A stretch of DNA of 64,000 bases from Corticimicrobacter sp040137905 (GTDB lineage Bacteria; Pseudomonadota; Gammaproteobacteria; Burkholderiales; Burkholderiaceae_B). Each line of letters starts with the position of its first letter. Positions within the stretch are counted from its first letter, which is position 1. Location: the NCBI RefSeq assembly GCF_040137905.1, contig NZ_JBEFDG010000058.1, positions 1 through 64,000 of the forward strand. Reading direction: 5' to 3'. Both the position numbers and the translations under genes were made by a program. The notes below the pieces were generated by a model. That model had not been told where the DNA came from and made no database searches. It was given only the letters and a program-made list of their open reading frames with translations. Positions 24,088 through 31,624 of the stretch are shown here, one piece after another.

Positions 24088-25893
24088 TCATCCTGCCTGC
24101 CCGTCACGCTGCTGCAACCGCCACATCTGCGCATAGCGACCATCCTGCGCCAGCAATGCCTCGTGGGTACCACGCTCGACCACGTCGCCGGCATCCATGA
24201 CCAGGATCTGGTCGGCATTCATCACAGTCGATAACCGATGGGCAATCACCAGCGTGGTACGCCCCACGCTGATCTTGTCCAGTTCGGACTGGATGGCGCG
24301 TTCAGAATTCGAATCCAGCGCCGAGGTGGCCTCGTCGAAGATCAGGATCGAAGGATTCTTGAGCAGTGCCCGGGCAATGGCCACGCGCTGTTTCTCGCCC
24401 CCCGAGAGCTTGAGGCCACGCTCGCCCACCGGGGTATCGTAGCCATCGGGCAGCGAGGCAATGAAGGCATGGATCTGCGCAGCCCGTGCCGCAGCCTCGA
24501 CTTCTTCTGCCGAGGCATCAGGGCGTCCATATCGAATGTTGTAGAAGATCGTGTCGTTGAACAGCACGGTATCCTGCGGCACGATGCCGATGGCCTGGCG
24601 CAGTGAATGCTGCGTGACTTCGCGGATATCCAGGTCATCGATCAGGATGCGGCCAGAGTCGATATCGTAGAAACGGTACAGCAGCCGCGCCAGCGTCGAC
24701 TTGCCCGACCCGGAATGCCCCACCACCGCCAGCGTGCCACCGGCCGGTATCTCGAAATCGATGCCATGCAGGATTTCGCGCCGCTCATCATAGGAAAAAT
24801 GTACAGCCTCGAAACGCACGCGAGGGGGCTGCGCCGGCAGGATTTTTGCATCGGGGGCATCGCGTACTTCCTGGCGCTGGTCCAGCAGGCTGAACAGGTT
24901 TTCCATGTTGGTCAGGGCCTGCTTGACCTCTCGATACATCATGCCCAGCATGAACAGCGGTGCCGACAGTTGCAGCAGGTAGGCATTGACCAGCACCAGG
25001 TCGCCCACCGTCATGCTGCCATCGACCACGCCCTGTGATGCCAGGGCCATCATGGCCGTCACGCCCACCGCCACGATCAGGCTCTGGCCCAGGTTGAGGA
25101 CGGCCAGCGTATTGATGGCCTTGACCTGGGCATTTTCCAGGCGCAGCAGGTTCTCGTTGTAGCGGCCCACCTCGTGCGCCTCGTTGTTGAAATACTTGAC
25201 CGTCTCGTAGTTCAGCAACGAATCCACCACGCGTTCGTTGGCGCGGTTGTCGGCCTCGATGGTGGCGCGGTAGTAGCGGGTGCGCCATTCCGTAACCAGG
25301 ATCGTCCAGGCACCATATACCAGCAGGGTCGCCAGCGTGATCGCGGCAAACCACCAGTCATAGGAATACACCAGTACGGCCGTGACCAGCAGTACTTCCA
25401 GCAGAACGGGAATGATGGAATAGAGCGTCCAGTCCATCAGGTCGGAAAAAGCCTTGCCGCCCCGCTCCACATCGCGCGCCACGCCACCGGTACGGCGCGT
25501 CAGGTGAAACCGCAGGCTCAGGCGGTGCAGGTGCTCGAACACCTGTCGGGTAATCTGGCGCGAGGCTCGCGCCATGACGCGTGCAAACACCACCTGGCGC
25601 AGTTCTGAAAACAGGGTATTGCCAACCCGTGCCAGGCCATAGGCCAGCAACAGCCCCAGCGGCAGTGCCAGCAGCGTATGCGGTACGTTCAGGTCATCGA
25701 CGATCTGCTTGAGTGCCTGCGGCATCAGCAGATTGCACAGCTTGGCCAGCAGAATACAGCCCAATGCCAGCCCGATACGGGTTTTGTAGGGTTTGAGATA
25801 GGGTAGCAGGCCGGCGACGACCGACCAGCCCGAGCGTGCGCCATGGGCGCGCTCGACCGGCCGCTCGCCGGTGTGCGAAGGAAGTGAGCTCAT
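24088..25893 (-). CDS. Atm1/HMT1-type ABC exporter
   Basis: Encodes 601 residues: a six-helix exporter domain (about 25-330) fused to an ATPase domain (about 360-595). Motifs present are Walker A GHSGSGKST, Q-loop IVPQDTVLF, signature LSGGEKQR, Walker B ILIFDEATSALD and the H-loop IAHRLST. The transmembrane region has Atm1-group features such as LHRLSLRFHLTRRTGG and LLNYETVKYFNNE. Bacterial Atm1 relatives export glutathione-linked sulfur or metal complexes and help with heavy-metal tolerance. It is convergent with the Slam gene, with a 9-base gap and no clear terminator. Closeness to sulfur and metal genes is suggestive only. Confidence 0.9.
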   Translation of the reverse strand: MSSLPSHTGERPVERAHGARSGWSVVAGLLPYLKPYKTRIGLALGCILLAKLCNLLMPQALKQIVDDLNVPHTLLALPLGLLLAYGLARVGNTLFSELRQVVFARVMARASRQITRQVFEHLHRLSLRFHLTRRTGGVARDVERGGKAFSDLMDWTLYSIIPVLLEVLLVTAVLVYSYDWWFAAITLATLLVYGAWTILVTEWRTRYYRATIEADNRANERVVDSLLNYETVKYFNNEAHEVGRYNENLLRLENAQVKAINTLAVLNLGQSLIVAVGVTAMMALASQGVVDGSMTVGDLVLVNAYLLQLSAPLFMLGMMYREVKQALTNMENLFSLLDQRQEVRDAPDAKILPAQPPRVRFEAVHFSYDERREILHGIDFEIPAGGTLAVVGHSGSGKSTLARLLYRFYDIDSGRILIDDLDIREVTQHSLRQAIGIVPQDTVLFNDTIFYNIRYGRPDASAEEVEAAARAAQIHAFIASLPDGYDTPVGERGLKLSGGEKQRVAIARALLKNPSILIFDEATSALDSNSERAIQSELDKISVGRTTLVIAHRLSTVMNADQILVMDAGDVVERGTHEALLAQDGRYAQMWRLQQRDGQAG

Positions 25894-25994
25894 GGGTGGG
25901 GATGGAAATGTGCCAATCCCCCATCATAGTCCATGCCGCCACGTTAGAATTTCCCGACCCGAAACCTGGCCGGCCACGGCCTGCGAGCCACCGC

Positions 25995-26438
25995 ATGAAC
26001 ACCCTCATCGAACAGGCGTCCCGATATGGTGCCGTCACACAGGAAGCGACCGATCTGGCCTCCTGCCTCTCGACCCTCGAAAGCATGGGCTATGCCATAT
26101 CGGATGCCCTGGCCCTGTTTCTGCAGACACACAATGGCATCCATGGGCATCACGCCCCCTACAGGAACCACCCCGGGGCCGCCCGCTGCTTCTACATCGA
26201 CCCGGCAAAGGCTGTTCGTGAAGTCTACAGGGAACAGGTCGAGCAGTACGAAACGGTCACCGGCTGCCCCCTCGTGCCCGTGGGCGAATGCGACAACGGC
26301 CACCTCATACTGATGCATGGCAATGGCGTGCTGTATGGCGTCTTCGATGATCGGATCTACCGGTATGGCACCACCCTCGCCGAAAGCCTGGACGTCCTGA
26401 TCCACGGCAAGGACGCAGTGGAACTCCCGGCTCGATGA
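25995..26438 (+). CDS. SUKH-3 family immunity protein, orphan
   Basis: Encodes 147 residues from the ATG at 25995; the upstream open frame overlaps the divergent ABC exporter start and is not used. The SUKH-3 fold is supported by DALALFLQTHNGIHGHH, the CFYIDPAKAVREVY segment and a C-terminal beta run CDNGHLILMHGNGVLYGVFDDRIYRYG. SUKH proteins neutralise polymorphic nuclease or deaminase toxins delivered between cells. No toxin gene is adjacent. It stands alone between an exporter and a binding-protein gene, so it is probably an orphan immunity gene against toxins of other strains. Confidence 0.8.
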   Translation: MNTLIEQASRYGAVTQEATDLASCLSTLESMGYAISDALALFLQTHNGIHGHHAPYRNHPGAARCFYIDPAKAVREVYREQVEQYETVTGCPLVPVGECDNGHLILMHGNGVLYGVFDDRIYRYGTTLAESLDVLIHGKDAVELPAR

Positions 26439-26452
26439 GACGGCGTTCGAAT

Positions 26453-26483
26453 CAGGGGGGGGCGTGTTACCGCCGCCCCCCTG
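26453..26483. terminator. GC-rich hairpin between convergent genes
   Basis: CAGGGGGG and CCCCCCTG flank an inner CG/CG pair, with no T run. It lies between the convergent SUKH gene and the binding-protein gene and may act as a weak or factor-dependent terminator for both. Confidence 0.35.
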
Positions 26484-26495
26484 CATGGACAACAC

Positions 26496-27524
26496 TCAAC
26501 TGCCCTGAGCTGTCAGCTCATCCTCGAAGAAGTAATCGCGCCATGATTCCGGCTTGTTCTTGATGGCCCCCACGCGGTGCAGGAATTGCGAAAAATCGAA
26601 GGTATTCTGCGGTGCCAGCTTGAATTCCACATCCGGGTTCTTGATGATTTCAGTCAGAAATCCTGGTTCGATTTTTGCGTTGGCCACACGGATGTAGATC
26701 TGTGCCGCCTCTTCGGGATTGTTCGTGATGAATTCGGCGGCCTCGGCCAGCGCATTCTGGAATGCGCGATAGGTCTTCGGATTTTCGGCGCGGAATTTCT
26801 CGGTCGCGAACAGCACCGTCGGAGAGTTGGGACCCCCGACCGCATCGTACGATTTGAGCACGATATGCGCATCGGGATTACCGGCCAGCTCCTGCTCCTG
26901 GAACGGCGGATTACCAAAATGGCCCGTGATCTCGGTACCGCCGGCGATGATGGCAGCTGCGGCATCCGGGTGCGGCAACGCCACCGTCAGCCGATCCAGA
27001 CGGTTGTACTGGTCTTCGCCCCAGAGCTTGGCCGCGGCGAGTTGCAAGAAGCGTGACTGCACCGACACACCGACTGCCGGTACGGCAATCCGATCCTTGT
27101 CGGTGAAATCCGCAATACTCTTGATGTCCTTGTTGTTGGTCACCAGGTAATACGGGAAATTGCCCAGCGAGGCCACGCCCTTGACGTTCTGCTTGCCCTG
27201 GGTGCGATCCCAGATGGTCAGCAACGGGCCGATGCCGGCACCGGCGATATCCACCGAGCCGGACAGCAGCGCATCATTGACGGCCGAGCCGCCCGACAGC
27301 CTGACCCAGTCCACATCGATGTCCAGCCCCTCTTCCTTGCCGTGCTTTTCGATCAGTTGCTGATCGCGTGCGACGTTGAGCAGGAGATAGACGATACCGA
27401 ACTGCTCGGCAATCCGCAGCTTGCCCTCCTCGGCCATGGCCTGTCCCATCGTGCCCGCCAGCAGCATGGCACCTGCACCGGCAAAAACGGTCAGGCGGCT
27501 CAATATCCTTTTTGCATATGACAT
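26496..27524 (-). CDS. Aliphatic sulfonate/taurine-type ABC substrate-binding protein (SsuA/TauA-like)
   Basis: Encodes 342 residues from the ATG at 27524, which follows a good leader; a frame open to 27602 lacks signal-peptide sense. The signal peptide ends near GQAMAEE. The NMT1/SBP_bac family plan is seen: KLRIAEQFGIVYLLLNVARDQ, SGSVDIAGAGIGPLL and a hinge segment at about 130-170. Such proteins bind sulfonates, nitrate or thiamine precursors in the periplasm. No permease or ATPase lies beside it, so it must share one from elsewhere or feed another system. It is divergent from the rhodanese/encapsulin cluster, with a 282-base control region, which points to sulfur compounds. Confidence 0.8.
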   Translation of the reverse strand: MSYAKRILSRLTVFAGAGAMLLAGTMGQAMAEEGKLRIAEQFGIVYLLLNVARDQQLIEKHGKEEGLDIDVDWVRLSGGSAVNDALLSGSVDIAGAGIGPLLTIWDRTQGKQNVKGVASLGNFPYYLVTNNKDIKSIADFTDKDRIAVPAVGVSVQSRFLQLAAAKLWGEDQYNRLDRLTVALPHPDAAAAIIAGGTEITGHFGNPPFQEQELAGNPDAHIVLKSYDAVGGPNSPTVLFATEKFRAENPKTYRAFQNALAEAAEFITNNPEEAAQIYIRVANAKIEPGFLTEIIKNPDVEFKLAPQNTFDFSQFLHRVGAIKNKPESWRDYFFEDELTAQGS

Positions 27525-27642
27525 GGAATTATCCTTGTTCGATTCAATCTGTCGTGACAGATGATTATCAGCAGCCGGCCTGATCGCACAAAATAAAAAC
27601 ATCGTCTTTGGTTATTCGGAAAGTGCAGATTTTCAATCCAGC

Positions 27643-27667
27643 CATATATCCGCAAATGGCATATAGG
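27643..27667. promoter_or_regulatory. Repeated GCATAT motifs in the divergent control region of the encapsulin cluster
   Basis: CATATATCCG (27643-27652) is followed by GGCATATAGG (27658-27667). CATATATCCG recurs at 28689-28698 before the shell gene, and TTTGCATAT recurs at 27511-27519 near the binding-protein start. They could be operators for the small XRE regulator at 28355. The intergenic region 27525-27806 has no gene. Confidence 0.35.
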
Positions 27668-27806
27668 CCTTCGCTTTATAAGCATTCAATTTTCAATTCG
27701 TTTGTTTTCGGGCGGCCCGGTCTTAGTCTGGATCCTGTCGCCACTGACGCACCAGCCGGTGCCGGTGGCCTGAATGCAGCATCCCCCATCGAGCTTTCCG
27801 GACACC

Positions 27807-28370
27807 ATGACCCATATTTCCCACGACCAGGCCCCAGCGCCACGCCCACACGCCGGCAACGGTTCGGGCACACCCGCACACGGCGACCAGCCGCACCCTT
27901 TCGACATCGAAACCTTCAGCCCGGATCAGGCCCTGGCGGCACTGGAGCAAGCCCGCCAGCAGGGAACGGCAGACCAGCTCGGCTATGCCGGCCAGGTATC
28001 CCCGGCACTGGCCTGGGCATTGGCCGGCTACGGGCTGGCCACGCTGGTGGACGTTCGCAGCAATGAAGAGCGGGTCTTTGTCGGCCATGTCGCCGTCGGC
28101 GAACACGTAGCCTGGGCCTCGGGTACGGCACTGACGCGCAACCCCCGCTTCGTGCGCGAGCTTGAGGCGCGTACCGGCAAGGATCATGTCCTGCTGCTGC
28201 TGTGCCGCAGTGGCAACCGCTCGGCCGATGCCGCCCTGGCCGCGACCCGGGCCGGGTTCAGCCAGGTATTCAATATCCTGGAAGGCTTCGAGGGCCAGCG
28301 CGATGCAAGCCATCAGCGCGGGCGCATCAATGGCTGGCGTCTGCGGGGGTTGCCATGGGTACAGAGCTGA
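27807..28370 (+). CDS. Rhodanese-like sulfurtransferase
   Basis: Encodes 187 residues from the ATG at 27807 (an ATG at 27774 is also in frame). After a disordered His/Pro-rich N-terminus of about 25 residues there is a single rhodanese domain (about 60-165) with the active-site loop CRSGNRS starting at C133 and the family strand ATLVDVRSNEERVFVGHV. It moves sulfane sulfur from a donor to an acceptor as a Cys persulfide. It lies first in the encapsulin cluster, and its 3' end overlaps the next gene by 16 bases. Probable role: taking or giving sulfur in concert with the encapsulated cysteine desulfurase. Confidence 0.9.
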   Translation: MTHISHDQAPAPRPHAGNGSGTPAHGDQPHPFDIETFSPDQALAALEQARQQGTADQLGYAGQVSPALAWALAGYGLATLVDVRSNEERVFVGHVAVGEHVAWASGTALTRNPRFVRELEARTGKDHVLLLLCRSGNRSADAALAATRAGFSQVFNILEGFEGQRDASHQRGRINGWRLRGLPWVQS

Positions 28371-28630
28371 ACCCCGTCTCGCACAATTTCGGCTTGTCCG
28401 TCAGATACCTGCGCGAAGATCGAGGCTGGTCGCAGGAGGTCCTGGCCGAGCATGCCGATCTGAACCGATCCTATATCGGAGAAATCGAGCGTGGGCTGGT
28501 AACGCCCTCGCTTGCCACCACGGAAAAGATCGCCCGGGCGCTGGGGATCCGGCTGTCGGAACTGATCGAGCATGCCGAATATCGCACGCCGCATTTTCGG
28601 GCGCTGACCGCCTCCTTTGCCGCGTTTTGA
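28355..28630 (+). CDS. XRE-family transcriptional regulator of the encapsulin cluster
   Basis: Encodes 91 residues from the ATG at 28355, inside the 3' end of the rhodanese gene. Almost the whole protein is one HTH domain (GLSVRYLREDRGWSQEVLAE, then DLNRSYIGEIERGLVTPS, then ATTEKIARALGIRLSEL). No cupin or other sensing domain follows, so any signal must act through a partner or DNA context. It precedes the shell gene by 93 bases that contain a copy of a motif also found in the divergent promoter region. Its likely job is to regulate this cluster; the signal (sulfur status) is inference. Confidence 0.85.
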   Translation: MGTELNPVSHNFGLSVRYLREDRGWSQEVLAEHADLNRSYIGEIERGLVTPSLATTEKIARALGIRLSELIEHAEYRTPHFRALTASFAAF

Positions 28631-28688
28631 TGGCGATAGCATGTTGCCGCCCGGTCTGGCCGGACGCAATATGACAGCCAGGAATTTG

Positions 28689-28698
28689 CATATATCCG
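28689..28698 (+). promoter_or_regulatory. CATATATCCG motif upstream of encapsulin shell gene
   Basis: An exact 10-base copy of the motif at 27643-27652. It lies 25 bases before the shell start, where a bound regulator would interfere with initiation. Candidate operator only. Confidence 0.3.
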
Positions 28699-28723
28699 AT
28701 CATCTCCATCCCTGGGAGTTTTC

Positions 28724-29656
28724 ATGTCGAAGCAGGCATTACCGCAACGCGCACTGGGCGACCATGCCGCCCGCCAGTTGGCCAACGCCACCAAGACCGC
28801 ACCACAGCTTTCCACCATCTCGCCTCGCTGGCTGGTGCACCTGCTGCAATGGCAGCCCGTCGAGGCCGGCATTTTCCGCCTGAACAAGGTCAGCAACGCA
28901 GAGGAAGTCCTGGTCACCTGCACCCAGCGTGACCATGAAGACGAACTGCCCACCACCTTCGTGGACTACGAAACCCAGCCGCGCGAGTATTTCCTCAATG
29001 CGGTCACCACGGTGCTCGATATCCATACGCGGGTTTCGGATCTCTACAGCAGCCCGCATGACCAGATCAAGGAGCAACTGCGGCTGACCATCGAAACGGT
29101 CAAGGAGCGCCAGGAAAGCGAACTGATCAACAACCCAGACTACGGCCTGCTGGCCAACGTGGCCGAATCACAACGGGTCTTTCCACTGACCGGCGCGCCC
29201 ACGCCCGATGACCTGGACGAACTGCTGACCAAGGTCTGGAAAGAGCCCGCGTTCTTCCTGGCGCATCCGCTGGCCATCGCCGCCTTTGGCCGCGAATGTA
29301 CCCGACGCGGCGTGCCGCCTCCCACCACCAGCCTGTACGGCTCGCAGTTCCTGACCTGGCGCGGCGTACCGCTGATTCCGTCAGACAAGGTACCGGTCGT
29401 CGATGGCAAGTCCTCGATCCTGCTGTTGCGCGTGGGTGATCGCCGCCAAGGCGTGATCGGCCTGTTCCAGCCCGGTGTGGCCGGAGAGCAGGGGCCGGGG
29501 CTGTCGGTGCGCTTCATGGGCATCAACCGCAACGCCATCGCCTCCTACCTGATTTCGCTGTACTGCTCGCTGGCCGTGCTGTCCGACGACGCACTGGCAG
29601 TTCTTGAAGACGTTGAAGTGGGCAAGTACCATGAGTACCCCGACACCTATCGCTGA
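28724..29656 (+). CDS. Family 2A encapsulin shell protein (SrpI-like)
   Basis: Encodes 310 residues with a GGGAG binding site. The whole length matches family 2A encapsulins: ARQLANATKTAPQLSTISPR near the N-terminus (N-arm), RVSDLYSSPHDQIKEQLRL, KERQESELINNPDYGLL, PAFFLAHPLAIAAFGRECTR, RGVPLIPSDKVP and SVRFMGINRNAIASYL. The HK97 phage-capsid fold assembles into a hollow shell, in characterised relatives a T=1 particle of 60 subunits, that encloses a cysteine desulfurase. There is no cyclic-nucleotide-binding insert, which separates it from family 2B. The cargo gene overlaps its 3' end by 26 bases, so translation is coupled. It is not part of the phage tail locus at the left end. Confidence 0.95.
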   Translation: MSKQALPQRALGDHAARQLANATKTAPQLSTISPRWLVHLLQWQPVEAGIFRLNKVSNAEEVLVTCTQRDHEDELPTTFVDYETQPREYFLNAVTTVLDIHTRVSDLYSSPHDQIKEQLRLTIETVKERQESELINNPDYGLLANVAESQRVFPLTGAPTPDDLDELLTKVWKEPAFFLAHPLAIAAFGRECTRRGVPPPTTSLYGSQFLTWRGVPLIPSDKVPVVDGKSSILLLRVGDRRQGVIGLFQPGVAGEQGPGLSVRFMGINRNAIASYLISLYCSLAVLSDDALAVLEDVEVGKYHEYPDTYR

Positions 29657-31505
29657 GCGGCCGGCGCAAGCCGCCCCGCCCATCGGCGAACAGGCCCTGG
29701 CGCAGCTTGCCAATGCCCTGTTCGCGGCCTTGCCCGGACAAAGTGGCGAGGCCATTGCCGCCCTGGCCGGACACCGACCGGACCAACCCGAGGCGCTGCA
29801 CCCCGCCCTGGCCCCGACCTCGACGCCCGGCACCCATACCGGCATCACCACGGCGACTGGCGCAGGCAGCCCACACCCTTCGGCCACACCTGCCCCCGGT
29901 ATCAACGGAACGCTGCTGCAGCCCGATGCGGTGGCCCTGGGGCGTGGCGGCATCGGCTACCTGGATCATGCGGGTCCACACGCCATCCCGGCTCCCAGAG
30001 TGGACCACCCCTACTCGCCAACCTCCAGCACGCCTTACTACTTCCAGAAGGAAGGGGGCTGGCCCGTACCGGCGGCAGGCGCACCGCTGCCATCCTCGTT
30101 GCCAGGCGTGCCTGAGCTGGAGCGGGAGGCCCCTCGCAGCACCGCGCCATCGCCGTATTACTTTGTGGATGCACAGCAGCCGGGCACGCCTGCGGCTTCT
30201 TCCGTACCCGTGACGCATCCGGCAGCCCCACAGGGGACCCCCCCGTCGCCTGCCACCACACCTGCTGCGACATCCCACAGCCACAGCACCCTCGGTGCCT
30301 ACGAGCTGCATGCCCTGCGACGCGACTTTCCCATCCTGCAGGAAACCGTCAACGGCAAGCCGCTGATCTGGCTGGACAACGCGGCCACCACCCACAAGCC
30401 CCAGGCCGTGATCGACAGGCTGGCCTGGTTCTACGCCCACGAAAACTCCAACATCCACCGGGCGGCGCACGCGCTGGCCGCACGCGCCACCGACGCCTAT
30501 GAAGCAGCCCGCGAAAAGGCGGCCCGATTTCTGGGTGCGGCCTCGCCCGACGAGATCGTATTCGTGCGCGGAGCCACCGAAGGCATCAATCTGCTGGCCC
30601 GCACCTGGGGTGCCCAACAGGTGAGAGAAGGCGACGAGATCATCGTTTCGCACCTGGAGCATCATGCCAACATCGTGCCCTGGCAACAGCTTGCCGCCGA
30701 CAAGGGCGCACGCCTGCGCGTGATTCCGGTCGACGACGACGGCCAGGTCCGGCTTGATGCCTTCCGCGCCCTGCTGTCGCCTCGCACCAAGGTCGTTTCG
30801 GTGACGCAGGTGTCGAACGCGCTGGGCACGGTGGTGCCGGTCGATGCCATCATCCGCATTGCCCATGCGGCAGGCGTCAAGGTCATCGTGGACGGTGCGC
30901 AATCGGTGGCCCACATGCGGGTGAACGTGCAGGCGCTGGATGCCGACTTCTTTGTGTTTTCCGGGCACAAGGTCTTCGGCCCCACAGGGATCGGGGTGGT
31001 CTACGGCAAGAAGGCGCTGCTCGACAGTCTGCCGCCCTGGCAGGGCGGCGGCAACATGATCGCCGACGTGACCTTCGAGCATACGCAATACCAGCCCGCG
31101 CCGGCCCGCTTCGAGGCAGGCACCGGCAATATCGCGGATGCCGTGGGCCTGGGTGCCGCCTTCGACTACCTGGATCGCTACGGCATCGACACGCTCGGTG
31201 CCTACGAACATGGCCTGCTCGAATACGCCACCGCAGGACTCTCGACGATCCCCGGCCTGCGCCTGATCGGCACCGCTGCCCACAAGGCCAGCGTGCTGTC
31301 GTTCGTGCTGGAAGGTCTCTCGACCCAGGAAGTGGGCGTGGCGCTGAACCGCGAAGGCATCGCCGTACGCTCGGGCCACCACTGCGCGCAACCCATCCTG
31401 CGCCGCTTCGGCGTGGAAAGCACAGTGCGCCCCTCGCTGGCGTTCTACAACACCCGCGAGGAAATCGACACGCTGGTGCAGGCGCTGCAAAATCTGAAGC
31501 GTTGA
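29631..31505 (+). CDS. Encapsulated cysteine desulfurase (family 2A cargo, SufS-like)
   Basis: Encodes 624 residues from the ATG at 29631. The first 220 are disordered and rich in Pro, Ala, Ser and Thr, and act as the cargo-loading segment. They include LAQLANALF (23-31), LPGVP (157-161) and two PYYF motifs (135-138, 175-178), similar to the conserved short motifs described for this family. Residues about 225-624 are a group II cysteine desulfurase: PLP lysine K447 in FSGHKVFGPTG, catalytic C585 in SGHHCAQP, and WLDNAATTHKP at the N-terminal cofactor site. It converts cysteine to alanine and enzyme-bound sulfur inside the shell. Followed by a strong terminator. Confidence 0.95.
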   Translation: MSTPTPIAERPAQAAPPIGEQALAQLANALFAALPGQSGEAIAALAGHRPDQPEALHPALAPTSTPGTHTGITTATGAGSPHPSATPAPGINGTLLQPDAVALGRGGIGYLDHAGPHAIPAPRVDHPYSPTSSTPYYFQKEGGWPVPAAGAPLPSSLPGVPELEREAPRSTAPSPYYFVDAQQPGTPAASSVPVTHPAAPQGTPPSPATTPAATSHSHSTLGAYELHALRRDFPILQETVNGKPLIWLDNAATTHKPQAVIDRLAWFYAHENSNIHRAAHALAARATDAYEAAREKAARFLGAASPDEIVFVRGATEGINLLARTWGAQQVREGDEIIVSHLEHHANIVPWQQLAADKGARLRVIPVDDDGQVRLDAFRALLSPRTKVVSVTQVSNALGTVVPVDAIIRIAHAAGVKVIVDGAQSVAHMRVNVQALDADFFVFSGHKVFGPTGIGVVYGKKALLDSLPPWQGGGNMIADVTFEHTQYQPAPARFEAGTGNIADAVGLGAAFDYLDRYGIDTLGAYEHGLLEYATAGLSTIPGLRLIGTAAHKASVLSFVLEGLSTQEVGVALNREGIAVRSGHHCAQPILRRFGVESTVRPSLAFYNTREEIDTLVQALQNLKR

Positions 31506-31518
31506 ACTTGCGTTATCG

Positions 31519-31546
31519 AGGGCGCGGCAGACTGCCGCGCCCTTTT
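31519..31546 (+). terminator. Intrinsic terminator after the encapsulin operon
   Basis: Twelve-bp palindromic arms AGGGCGCGGCAG/CTGCCGCGCCCT are followed by TTTCC. It lies 13 bases after the desulfurase stop and separates the cluster from argJ. Confidence 0.75.
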
Positions 31547-31624
31547 CCTCTCCACAAGCCCCGAAAATTGACGATAATTGGAGGTTCGCCCGCATGCGCG
31601 CCTGACTTCAACACGAGTATCGAC

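Noticed and set aside
26453..26483. Possible strong rho-independent terminator
   Set aside because: The stem is strong, but there is no T tract, so it is kept only as a low-confidence hairpin.
29523..31595. Open frame of 690 codons on the minus strand opposite the cysteine desulfurase
   Set aside because: It mirrors a high-GC gene with certain identity. The protein reads as a low-sense, His/Gly/Arg-rich chain without domains.
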